The position numbers and the translations under genes are program-made. A stretch of 64,000 bases of DNA from Corydoras sp. C115 (Eukaryota > Chordata > Actinopteri > Siluriformes > Callichthyidae). The stretch covers positions 62,001 through 126,000 of the forward strand of contig JAFMOC010000108.1 of NCBI GenBank assembly GCA_019802505.1, written 5' to 3'. This document shows positions 46,994-55,805 of the stretch, piece by piece. The notes under the pieces were generated by a model. The model was not told the origin of the DNA and made no database searches. It was given only the letters and a program-made list of their open reading frames with translations. Within the stretch, counting starts at the first letter, position 1. The number at the start of each line of letters is the position of its first letter.

Positions 46994-47298
46994 TCGGCGG
47001 CATGGTGGCCGATCTGGGTGGAGTTCCATGTTCTCCCCATGTCTGCGTGGGTTTCCTCCGGGTTCTCCGGTTTCCTCCCACAGTCCAAAAACATGGATTA
47101 AGTCACTTGAATTCTGAAAATTGCCCCATATAGAGTGTGTCTGTGTGAGTGAGTGTGTGCCCAGCGATGGATTGGCGCCCTGTTCTGGGTCTATCTGCCC
47201 AGCGCCCGAGACGTTCTCCCCTGGATGGGCATGGGGAACCCCACCGTGACCCTAATAGAGGATAAAGCGGGAGATAATGAATGAATGAATGAATGAAA
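46994..47298 (+). repeat. Mermaid/DANA-type SINE with deleted B-box region
   Basis: The head start 'ggcggcatggtggc' jumps directly to 'cgatctgggtggagttcc'. The body and the GAAT tail are complete. Confidence 0.8.
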
Positions 47299-47338
47299 GT
47301 TGGTCAAGCTGCAGCCAGCAACAAGGAACCCAAGATAT

Positions 47339-47633
47339 TATTCATTTATTCAGTATCTTCCACTTAATCCTAAAAAAATTGTGGGGTGGGATACTCATTC
47401 AAGGAAGAATATTTTGGGCACTGGGCAGATACACTAAGGACAGGGCACCAATCTCTTGCTGAGCACACAGACACACACTATATGGGGTAATTTAAAGCAT
47501 TTGATTTGTCTTAAATCCATGTTTTTTGACTGTGGGAGGAAACCCACGTGGACACATGGACCCAGATTGGGATTTGAACCTGGATCCCCCAATACTGAAA
47601 GCTAACCACTAAGCCACGATGCTGCCCAGCATG
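47339..47633 (-). repeat. Mermaid/DANA-type SINE, diverged
   Basis: Tail at 47339, head at about 47633, with a short deletion around 47550. Confidence 0.75.
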
Positions 47634-48034
47634 CTGCCCAGCTACCTTGATGGAAAGAAAGAATTTAAAAATAATGGATTTTCTGAAAGCTTCTATGCTG
47701 CAGTTATGTCAATCTTTAGTTTATTGTGATACAGAAAGGTGAACAATAGAAAGCCATTTTAGCCATCATTTCTAAAAGTAGGCAGAAAGTATAATCCATG
47801 AATTATTTAATACTTCAGGTACACAAAATCCTGTTAAGTTTAATGGCAAAGCTGTACAGCTGTCCTGATAAAGGACAACCTTGTCTGTTACTTACAGTAC
47901 ACACCTGAACTGATCGAAGAGAGATAACAATAGCAGATTCTCCTGATAAGCTATCTATTCAGAACTAACTTCAGGCGCCTAAATGCAAAAAAAATGTTAA
48001 AATTAATTAAAACGAATAATAAAAATTACATTAT

Positions 48035-48260
48035 ATTCATTACATTGGGTCATTTAGCAGAAGCTTTTATCCAAAGCAACTTCCAAGTATCCTCTCAGAG
48101 TACAGGGTCCGCTATTATACAGCATCCCTGGAGCAATGAAGGTTAAGGGCCACAGTTGCTCTCAAATAAGAAGTTACATGTCCATATACCAGTATTAACC
48201 TCAGTTTCTTCCAGAACCAATTCGGGTAAACGTGGTCCACCAGAAGCACCAAAGAGGTTA
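48035..48260 (-). repeat. tRNA-derived SINE with L2-like tail
   Basis: On plus it starts with the tail 'cttttatccaaagcaacttc' and contains the 'gagcaatgaaggttaagggc' body shared with 62027-62171. The tRNA-like head is lost. Confidence 0.6.
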
Positions 48261-48592
48261 AAGTGTGTTTGACTATTTATATGTTATTGTCAGAATATAC
48301 ATGTCTGAGAGATTGTTATTGACACTGCTTAATGTATATAGCATCCGCCTGCCTAAATAAAGATCTCCTCCAATTGCAGAACAAAATTGATCGTCTTTCC
48401 TCTTCTACCCCACTTTGTCCTTCCTTACCAGCTGGTTTATTTCTGGATTTTCTTTGCCACTCAGAATGATTCAATATGGCCTTGACAGGAAACCTTCACC
48501 CAATCAGATCACTGTGATTAGCAGCAGTGAGAAGCACAGCACATTGAGGTGTCTTCAAAGTGATGCAGGTCAATTCAAAGGACAATAAGCCA

Positions 48593-48880
48593 TCAGGTGT
48601 ATGGCAAGTCAAGACTGCTGAGGCAGCACAGCCCACATAAAGTCATACAAAACACTCCAAACATACTTTGCAAGCTATGATCAAAATTAAATTTGCACAT
48701 TGTGGTGCCATATCCTGCATTTCCTGACATTGATTTTGCTTTTATTTGGTAGACGAATGCCTTTAATAGGCCTGAGAACAGTTTTACTCCAGGTGATGGT
48801 GGAAAAATAATACCAGCCGCAATACACTGCTGTAAATCATCCACAAGCTCTCATTGTGAGAGCAAAAGTACAGTAGATAG
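48593..48880 (-). pseudogene. Possible gypsy reverse transcriptase N-terminal scrap
   Basis: On the minus strand a stretch reads 'DDLQQCIAAGIIFPPSPG', which resembles the beginning of gypsy reverse transcriptases, where a helix precedes an 'AAGIIRPSSSPAG' motif. The sequence beyond it is not recognisable and no other gypsy domain is nearby. Very weak. Confidence 0.25.
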
Positions 48881-49129
48881 TATGCGTTTAACAGTATGGG
48901 TCTAACGGTCAGGGCCTCACGGTTCACAGTTTCCAATGCAGAGTACAATGTTACGGAAAAGAAAACAAGACAGAACTAAAAATTAAGAGACAAGCTCTAC
49001 ACCTGAGTGTAGCTCAATTTAGAGGAGGAGCTTAAAGTGCGAGTGGAAGCAGTGTGTGTCACATGTACACACATGTACATGTGTTACATGTACACACACA
49101 CACATAAATACATACATGTAATATGCGTA

Positions 49130-49133
<4 letters not shown>

Positions 49134-49200
<67 letters not shown>
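49134..49200. repeat. (TA)n microsatellite at the 5' edge of an LTR element
   Basis: About 33 TA units. The first bases of the adjoining LTR, including the left arm of its terminal palindrome, are missing at this boundary. Confidence 0.95.
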
Positions 49201-49203
<3 letters not shown>

Positions 49204-49274
49204 CCAGGGCACCTGTTCTTCTGTTGTTCTGTTCTGTTCTTTGAGTTAATTAACTCATTCCTTTCATTGGCTTG

Positions 49275-50584
49275 TGTTACCACTTGTCCGTCTTTCCCCG
49301 GGAGAGGGCGGCTAACGCGGAAGTATAGCGTTCAGCCGCTCGCGCCTAGTGAGCGCTCCCGGGTACCGACCACGCGGGGAAGAATGCGTGTGTTGGTCCA
49401 CGGAAAACACTCCCACGAATTACGACCCACGTGGACAAGATGCGCAGCGCCGCAAACGTGGTTGCACGCGGAAGGAGAGAGAGACACCGGGATAAAATAC
49501 AAAATGAGAATTTAATAAAAATTGGTGACGGGACACCAACGAAAAGGGGAAACAAACGAACAAAGTAACATTGGGTATGAAAAACCACAAACAAAGACGT
49601 GCGCCGACTGACAGGAAAACTAAAAATAAATAACTCAATCAACTAAACACGTGCACAAAACAAACCAATCACCCAACTGAAACAATTAAGAACCAAACGA
49701 GGGACAGGTGCCACAGGCACCTGTGACATACCCCCACCCCAAGGATCGCGCTAAAAGGGAAGCGACCCAACAAAAAAAAAAAAAAAAACAATAAACAGTA
49801 CTCAAAAAACAAAAAAGGGGGGGGGGGTAACGGTCCCTCCGGCGATGAAGCCTGCTGGCTGCCCCCTGCTGACAGCGTGGAGCACGGCATCTCGCTGCGG
49901 AGCGCGGATCGGCGTCCTCCTGCTGCGAGGCGAGGATAGCGCCCCTGACTCTCGGAGTCTCCGGCTGGCGGACCCTGGTGCTCGGGGTCAGTAATGGACT
50001 CGCCCAGACTCGGCAGTAGGCGGTCCCCTGTGCTCGGCTTCCTCAGCGGTGCAGCCCCTGGTCCTCCGAATCAGCGGTGGGTGACCCCTGGTGTCCGGAA
50101 CTCTCCAGATAGTTTGGCACGTCTTTCTGTTACCATCGTCCGTCTTTCCCCGGGAGAGGGCGGCTAACGCGGAGGTATAGCGTTAAGCCGCTCGCGCCTA
50201 GTGAGCGCTCCCAGGATACCGACCACGCGGGGAAAAATGCGTGCGTCGGTCCACGGAAACGCTCCCACGGAATACGACCTGCACGGGGAAGGTGTGTAGC
50301 GCCGTACCGTGGTTGAAACGCGGAAGGAGAGAGAGACACCGGGATAAAATCCAAAATGTAGAATTTAATAAAGAATTGGTGACGGGGCACCAACGAAAAG
50401 GGGGGAACAGAACGAACAAAATAACATTGGGTATACAAAACCACAAACAAAGACGTGCGCCGAAGAGATGGAAAACTAAGAATAAATACAAAACCAACTG
50501 AACACGTGCAAAAAACAAACCAATCACCCAACTGAAACAATTAAGGACCCAAACGAGGGACAGGTGCCACAGGCACCTGTGACA
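49275..50584 (-). mobile_element. TRIM-like LTR element E1 nested in the LTR of E2
   Basis: Two LTRs of 454 bp (49275-49728) and 457 bp (50128-50584), in minus orientation, flank only 399 bp of non-coding internal DNA. LTRs start TGTCACAGGTGCC and end GGTAACA. Next to the 3' LTR are a G-rich polypurine tract (49729-49740) and a stem-loop (49743-49767). The flanks GCTTG (49270-49274) and GTTTG (50585-50589) are a 5-bp target duplication with one change. The host site is the 'ggtttgttttgtgca' segment of the E2 LTR. A miniature element that must be mobilised in trans. Confidence 0.85.
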
Positions 50585-50834
50585 GTTTGTTTTGTGCATG
50601 TGGTTGGGTGTCTGGGTGTATTTATTTCCTGTGTTCCCCTTCATCCGTGCACGTCGGTAAGTTTATGTTCGCTCGCTTTCTGTACCTCCTCTGTTTTTTG
50701 GTGTCCCTACACCTTTAAAAATAAATTCCTTTGATTCTGCTACCTGCGTGCCTGGCTCCCTTCAGCGCATTTAGACGCCGCGGCTCTGCGCTTCACTTGC
50801 GCAGCCACTTTAGATCGAGGTAGCGAGCGTGACA

Positions 50835-50936
50835 TAACGACGGCCAATCAATTTGGGGAGTCCAGAGCCCAGGTAAGGCTTTTTGAAATTTTTCTTTGCG
50901 GGGGCCGTAAACCCTCGTGCTCGCGGCGCCCTCCTT
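50835..50936 (+). promoter_or_regulatory. E2 leader with candidate splice donor
   Basis: After the LTR end GTGACA comes a conserved leader with 'ttggggagtccagagcc'. At 50871-50877 the sequence CAG|GTAAGG is a near-consensus splice donor (GT at 50873). E3 (GT at 54378) and E4 (GT at 63041) have it at the same place. The second leader copy (51539-51690) reads AAC|GTAAGG. The primer-binding site is not obvious. Confidence 0.55.
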
Positions 50937-50958
50937 ATACTTTAAAGCTGCAGTAATA

Positions 50959-51001
<43 letters not shown>

Positions 51002-51538
51002 TATAGCCTTATTGCTGTTATACTATTATATTATTATACATCTATATTAGTATTATTATATTATTATTATTTTATATGCCATACAAACTTATTGACTATT
51101 TTTATGGCTATATGTTGTCTTGCACTGTGTTTCTCTGTGTTACGCTCGCCTACCTCGACCAAAAGCGGCTGCGCAGATGAAGCGCAGAGCCGCAGCGCCT
51201 TAATGCGCTGAAGGGAGCCAGGCACGCAGGTAGAAGAACAACGGAATTTTATTTAAAGGTGTAGGGACACCAAAAACACAGGAGGTACAAACACGAGCAA
51301 ACATAAAACTAACGATGTGCACTGAGGAAGAGGAACACAGGAGATAAATACAAACTGACACCCGACCATGTGCACCAACCAAAAAACCAACCAATATAAC
51401 ATAAAGAGTTATTTAACTAAAATGACAAGCATGAACGAAAGTTAATTAACTCATTAAGAAACAGCCCTAGGCACCTGTTACACTCTGTCATTTAATTCGG
51501 AATTTTGTTGTATCATGTACAATGACAATAAAGCGCTT
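50937..51538 (+). repeat. LINE-type 3' fragment inserted in the E2 leader
   Basis: An (ATT)n tract (50957-50999) and an AT-rich body end in 'tgtacaatgacaataaagcg', a 3' end seen in fish LINE repeats. Both sides carry a copy of the same 150-bp leader/LTR segment (50784-50936 and 51539-51690). A solo LTR sits inside (51138-51482). Confidence 0.55.
51138..51482 (-). repeat. Solo LTR of the E2-type family
   Basis: 345 bp, starting TGTAACAGGTGCCTAGGG on minus and ending in GTAACA. The 5-bp target duplication CTCTG is exact (51133-51137 and 51483-51487). Three bases of the right palindrome arm are missing. A solo LTR implies that a complete element was excised by LTR-LTR recombination. Confidence 0.88.
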
Positions 51539-51756
51539 CTCTGCGCTTCACTTGCTCAGCCGCTTTATATCGAGGTAGCGAGCGTGACATAACGACGCCA
51601 ATCAATTTGGGGAGTCCAGAGCCAACGTAAGGCTTTTTGAATTTTTTCTTTGCGGGGGCCGTAAACCCTCGTACTCGCAGCACCCTCCTTCGTGTCCGCA
51701 AGTGCGCCGGTATGTGAAGCACGCCGTCCCGGAGCCGTAAGGACGGTCGTAAGTCA

Positions 51757-52986
51757 GTGGTCTCGGAGTGGTACGACTCCAATGATGAGTGGATGTGGAG
51801 GTATGGTTATGAGTCGCTCTGCGCAGAAGAGGGTCTCGATCTGATCGAGATCTCCGATGACGAGGTGGGCGAGTCGTACCTGAATGGGCATATTCTGCCT
51901 ATACGAACCCTCCTTAACTCTGAGGAGTTCTGGACTGACGGTCCAGTCCGGTTCATCAAACCCCCCGTTGCGAGACTCGGGCACGGAGCGCGCCGCTGGC
52001 ATGGAGCCAAGACGCAGCGTGCGCGCTGCGCAGCTGTTGAGCCCGGTACGTGCGCTGCGGGTCAGTCACATGACACGGCCGTGCCGTACCGCGCCGTGTC
52101 TGAGTCGCGCTGCGAGGGGGCGGTACCAGAGCCACCTCTAGAGTCTGTAAATATGGATGCATGTGGCGTGAATGTGGTCCATCCCCTTGTCTCGTCTGTC
52201 CAGTCTGTCTTCCCCATGTCGTATACGTCTGTGGCTGTGTCCTTGGGTAGCGGTGGGGGTGTACCTGTACATCCCGAGGCGGAGGTGGAGAACGTACGGC
52301 ATACTGGAAGTGCTGACGCGGCCGGCCCGGGCGCTCATCACACCCACATGCCTGGGCACACCAGCCACTCCAAGTGTGCCACCCCTACCACAGATCCTCC
52401 AGCGTGCGTGCCCGCCGAGGTCCAGCCAACGTGCGTGCCCGCCGAGGTCCAGCCAGCGTGCGTGCCCGCCGGGGTCCAGCCAGCGTGTGAGCCCGCCAAG
52501 GCCCCCCAGCGTGCGTTCCTGCCACAGACCCACCAGCATGCACACCTGTCGTGGTCCCTGCGCCGCACGCCTCTCAGCCCGTCCACAAGGGGCCGCACGC
52601 CGACCAGCCCGTCCACAAGGGGCCGCACGCCGCCCAGCCCGTCCACAAGGGGCCACACGCCGCCCAGCCCGTCCACAAGGGGCCGCACGCCGCCGAGCCC
52701 GAGCACCAGGGGCCACATGCCGCCGAGCCCGTCCACCAGGGGCCGCACGCCGCCTAGCCCATCCACAAGGGGCCACCCGCCGCTGAGCCTGAACACCAGG
52801 GGCCGCCCACCGCCGAGCCCGAGCACCAGGGGCCGCCCGCCACCGAGCCCGAGCACCAGGGGCCACCTGCCGCCGAGCCAGAGCACCAGGGGCCACCACC
52901 CGCAGCCAGAGGGCGTCGCCACGCAGCCAGAATGCCTAGGGCACCTGTTCTTCTGTTGTTCTGTTCTGTTCTGTTCTTTGAGTTAA
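51757..52986 (+). CDS. Novel ORF of LTR element E2: acidic module plus Pro-rich tandem repeats
   Basis: The open frame has 409 codons but no normal start: the ATG present in E3 and E4 is changed, and the first in-frame ATG is at 51793. Residues about 3-73 form an acidic module with 'DEWMWRYGYESLCAEEGL', 'EISDDEVGESYL' and 'GHILPIRTLLNSEEFW'. The same module occurs in E3 (54511) and E4 (63175) with mostly conservative changes. Residues about 214-250 are four 9-residue units of PACVPAEVQ type. Residues about 269-381 are eleven 10-residue units of RTPPSPSTRG type. The last 20 or so codons are LTR sequence, because a deletion fused the array to the 3' LTR. I do not recognise the protein and assign no function. 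High Pro, Arg and Ser suggests a disordered tail. Confidence 0.5.
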   Translation: MVSEWYDSNDEWMWRYGYESLCAEEGLDLIEISDDEVGESYLNGHILPIRTLLNSEEFWTDGPVRFIKPPVARLGHGARRWHGAKTQRARCAAVEPGTCAAGQSHDTAVPYRAVSESRCEGAVPEPPLESVNMDACGVNVVHPLVSSVQSVFPMSYTSVAVSLGSGGGVPVHPEAEVENVRHTGSADAAGPGAHHTHMPGHTSHSKCATPTTDPPACVPAEVQPTCVPAEVQPACVPAGVQPACEPAKAPQRAFLPQTHQHAHLSWSLRRTPLSPSTRGRTPTSPSTRGRTPPSPSTRGHTPPSPSTRGRTPPSPSTRGHMPPSPSTRGRTPPSPSTRGHPPLSLNTRGRPPPSPSTRGRPPPSPSTRGHLPPSQSTRGHHPQPEGVATQPECLGHLFFCCSVLFCSLS

Positions 52987-53277
52987 TTAACTTTTATTGA
53001 TGGTCGTTAGTTTAGTTAATTAACTCGTTCCTTTCATTGGTTTGTTTTGTGCACGTGGTCGGGTGAATGTATTTATTTCCTATGTTCCCCTTCCTCCGTA
53101 CATGTCGTTAAGTTTATGTTCGCTCGCTTTCTGTACCTCTGTGTTTTTTGGTGTCCCCTACACCTTTAAAAATAAATTCCTTTGATTCTGCTACCTGCGT
53201 GCCTTCAGCTCATTTAGGCGCCGTGGCTCTGCGCTTCAATTGCGCAGCCGCTTCAGATCGAGGTAGCGAGCGTGACA
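52931..53277 (+). repeat. 3' LTR of E2, first bases missing
   Basis: It begins within the terminal palindrome ('tgcctagggcacctgttc'); the left arm is lost. Two GTTAATTAAC motifs lie at 52982 and 53015, AATAAA-type signal at about 53173, end GCGTGACA at 53277. Confidence 0.85.
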
Positions 53278-53822
53278 TTTATATATCATATTAACATATT
53301 ACACTATATTTTATAGTATAACTAGCATAACAGTATAACTAGTACTGAAGCAATGAGCATGTACAGTAATCCCTATTGCGGTTTTCATTTTCCAGAGACC
53401 CTGTGATGTAGCAGCGTTGTTGTATTATTTATATAATTTTGTTTAAGGCTTCACGAACCCTTCCCACACTCGTATAAACACTTCATATGCTATTATAACA
53501 CTTTTAAACGTAGTGACATATATAGCAAAAAATGCCACAATTGTAACTCCAGTCCAGCCAGGAAAAGAGAACTCTACCTTTCTCTCGGCTTAGTGGATTT
53601 CCTACACTTGGTTTTAATCACAACATGCCGAAAAAAAACTTGGCATCATAAACGGTTGGTCTACAAAAAAAGGATTTAAATTAAAGTGTCAAAACTCTAC
53701 TAAAGCATTACTGCAAATAAAAGTTATAATTAATATTTTGCAATACATTGAGACTGAGAAAAGTGATCTGCTTATTTGTATATGTATATACAGTATATAT
53801 GTTTATGCGTTATATGCTGTAT
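53278..53822. other. AT-rich spacer, with an old DNA-transposon-like scrap
   Basis: The 'acagtaatccctattgcggt' string near 53362 resembles the end of a widespread fish DNA transposon, but no partner end was found. No gene. Confidence 0.3.
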
Positions 53823-53988
53823 AGGAGAGGGCGTCCACCCCGACACAGAACTTATGGACGTGTCACACGCCTCCCCCGCAGAGGGCGTCCACCCTCGGAC
53901 GCGGACGACCCCTCCCACCCCCCCAGGACTGTTTTTTGGGTTGTCTTGGTCGCGTCCCCTCGTTACGCGACCGTAAGGGCGGGGGTAG

Positions 53989-54340
53989 TGTTTCCCGGCC
54001 GTTGTGTGTTTTTGGGTTCTGTGTTTGTGTTCCTGTGTTTAGTTAATTAGCTGTCTCGTGTAGGTCTTTTAGTTAATTAGCTTCGCGGGTTCGTTGGGTG
54101 GTTTTGTGCACGTGGTGGGATATGTCAGGGTATTTAGTTCCGGGGTTTCATGTCTTCCGGGCGCGTCTTTGTTTTATGTTACACTGTCCTTTTCCTGTGT
54201 GTTTGGTGTTTGAGCACCGTAATAAAATATTCTCTATTCGTTCTACCTGCGTGCCTGGCTCCCTTCTGCGCGTTAGAGCGCCGCGGCGCTGCGCCGTATT
54301 TGCGCAGCCGCGTTTAAATCCCAGGTGGACCACTGTGACA
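53989..54340 (+). repeat. 5' (middle) LTR of E3, palindrome deleted
   Basis: 352 bp. Identical to the 3' LTR except for three substitutions and the exact loss of the 22 bases that contain the terminal palindrome. 'agttaattagct' occurs twice, 30 bp apart (54041, 54071). AATAAA at about 54221. Ends GTGACA. Confidence 0.9.
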
Positions 54341-54510
54341 GAAAGACGCGCCAACGTTTGGGGAGTCCAGAGCCCAGGTAGGTGATTTTAAAATTTTTCT
54401 TTGGGGGGGCCGTATAGCCTCGTACTCGCGGTGCGCTCCGCCGTTTCCGCGAGTGCGCCGTTATACGGAGCCCACCGTCTCAGAGCCGGGGGAGCGGCTC
54501 AAACAGCGTG

Positions 54511-54795
54511 ATGGCGGAGTGTAGCGACTCCGATGAGGAATGGATGTGGAGGTATGGTTTTGAGGCGCTCTGCGCAGAGGAAGGTCTGGACATTGTTCAG
54601 ATTTCCGATGACGAGGCGGGCGAATCTTACCTGTATGGGCATATTCTGCCCATACGCACCCTCCGCAACACTGAAGAGTTCTGGACAGAGGGTCCAGTCC
54701 GGTTTGTTAAACCCCCGGTGGCGAGACACAGACGCAGAGCGCGGCGTCACGTGACGCGACCTAAAAATAGAAGGCGAAATACTGTCTACACTTAG
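54511..54795 (+). CDS. Novel acidic-module ORF of E3
   Basis: ATG at 54511 starts MAECSDSDEEWMWRYGF. The module continues with 'ALCAEEGLDIVQISDDEAGE' and 'HILPIRTLRNTEEFW' and ends in a basic stretch ('RHRRRARRHVTRP') that could serve as a nuclear signal or bind nucleic acid. The frame ends at a TAG at 54793-54795. This stop lies in a 44-bp segment (54762-54805) that is absent from the relatives, so the original protein probably continued into the repeat region in another frame. Compared with E2 and E4, changes are mainly third-position or conservative (I/V, D/E, S/T, Y/F), which argues that it was a translated gene. Function unknown. Confidence 0.6.
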   Translation: MAECSDSDEEWMWRYGFEALCAEEGLDIVQISDDEAGESYLYGHILPIRTLRNTEEFWTEGPVRFVKPPVARHRRRARRHVTRPKNRRRNTVYT

Positions 54796-54805
54796 CAGAC
54801 ATTTT
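54762..54805. other. 44-bp segment identical to 59685-59728
   Basis: These 44 bases match exactly the junction of the AAT microsatellite with an L2 tail 4.9 kb downstream. At the E3 site they interrupt the ORF. This looks like filler DNA from templated break repair. Confidence 0.8.
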
Positions 54806-54847
54806 GGGTCGCGCTGCGAGGGGGCGGTACCGGAGCCGCCGCCTGAG

Positions 54848-55787
54848 TGTGTGAGTGTGTTGTGTCCCCCATCCTCCTATGTGTCGTGTGACCAGTCTGT
54901 CGTCCCCATGTCTGACATGTTTGTGTCCATGTGTTTGGGCGTTGTGGCGGGGGTTTATGTGTTTTGTGTGCAGGATGCAGAGCCCGAGGTGCCGGCCGAG
55001 GTCATGCCAGCGCGAGTGCCGGCCGAGGCCATGCCAGCGTGCGTGCCCGCCGAGGTCCGCCCGGCGTGCGTGCCCGCCGAGGTTCTGCCTGCGTGCGTGC
55101 CCGCCGAGGTCCGCCCAGCGTGCGTGCCCGCCGAGGTCCGCCCAGCGTGCGTGCCCGCCGAGGTCCAGCCAGCGTGCGTGCCCGCCGAGGTCCAGCCAGC
55201 GTGCGAGCCCATCCCGTGGCCCAAGGGCGTCACGCCGCCCATCCCGAGGCCCAGGGGCGTCACGCCACCCATCCCGAGGCCCAGGGGCGTCACGCCGCCC
55301 ATCCCGAGGCCCAGGGGTCCGAGCGCCGTCCAGCCCGAAGTCAAGGGTCCGAGCACCGTCCAGCCCGAAGTCAAGGGTCCGAGCGCCGTCCAGTCCGAAG
55401 TCAAGGGTCCGCGCGCCGTCGAGCCCGAAGTCAAGGGTCCGAGCGCCGTCCAGCCCGAAGTCAAGGGTCCGAGCGCCGTTTAGCCCGAAGTCAAGGGTCC
55501 GAGCGCCGTCCAGCCCGAAGTCAAGGGTCCGAGCGCCGTCCAGCCCGAAGTCAAGGGTCCGCGCGCCGTCCAGCCCGAAGTCAAGGGTCCGAGCGCCGTC
55601 CAGCCCGAAGTCAAGGGTCCGAGCGCCGTCCAGCCCGAAGTCAAGGGTCCTAGCGCCGCCCAGCCCGAAGTCAAGGGTCCGCGCGCCGTCCAGCCCGAAG
55701 TCAAGGGTCCGAGCACCGTCCAGCCCGAAGTCAAGGGTCCGAGCGCCGCCCAGCCCGAAGTCAAGGGTCCGCGCGCCGTCCAGCCCG
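54848..55787 (+). CDS. Repeat-coding part of the E3 protein, broken
   Basis: In the frame from about 54851: a hydrophobic segment 'MFVSMCLGVVAGVYVFC', then eight 9-residue units of PACVPAEVR type (54988-55209). Four 10-residue units of PIPRPRGVTPP type follow (55207-55311), then 10-residue units of GPSAVQPEVK type to a TAG at 55481-55483, where CAG became TAG. The 30-bp array continues to about 55785 (about 16 units in all). The hydrophobic segment may be either a membrane helix or an intron end: it runs into 'ttttgtgtgcag' followed by GATG, a good splice acceptor. Overlapping frames on both strands are open because the unit lengths are multiples of three. Confidence 0.4.
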
Positions 55788-55805
55788 AGCAGCAGGGGCC
55801 GCACG

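Larger units (their letters stand above)
49201..53277 (+). mobile_element. Unrecognised non-autonomous LTR element E2, with nested insertions
   Basis: Structure: 5' LTR (49201-49269 plus 50590-50834, interrupted by E1), leader with splice donor, a LINE-type insertion (50937-51538) carrying a solo LTR, a second copy of the leader (51539-51690), a 409-codon open frame, and a 3' LTR (52931-53277). The two LTRs agree in the 'ggtttgttttgtgca', 'ctacctgcgtgcc' and 'gtagcgagcgtgaca' segments. No gag core, protease, reverse transcriptase or integrase motif is present. The polypurine tract is lost because the repeat array runs directly into the 3' LTR. The relatives in this window are E3 and E4. Confidence 0.8.

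Noticed and set aside
50793..51002. Asn-repeat ORF
   Set aside because: Translation of the (ATT)n tract antisense to the E2 leader.
52138..52922. Minus-strand frames of 194 and 253 codons over the E2 repeats
   Set aside because: Same artefact: antisense to coding tandem repeats with Gly/Arg/Ala-rich translation.
55316..55785. Regular 30-bp repeats, CRISPR-like spacing
   Set aside because: The units are contiguous with no unique spacers, encode a peptide repeat, and the context is a vertebrate retroelement.
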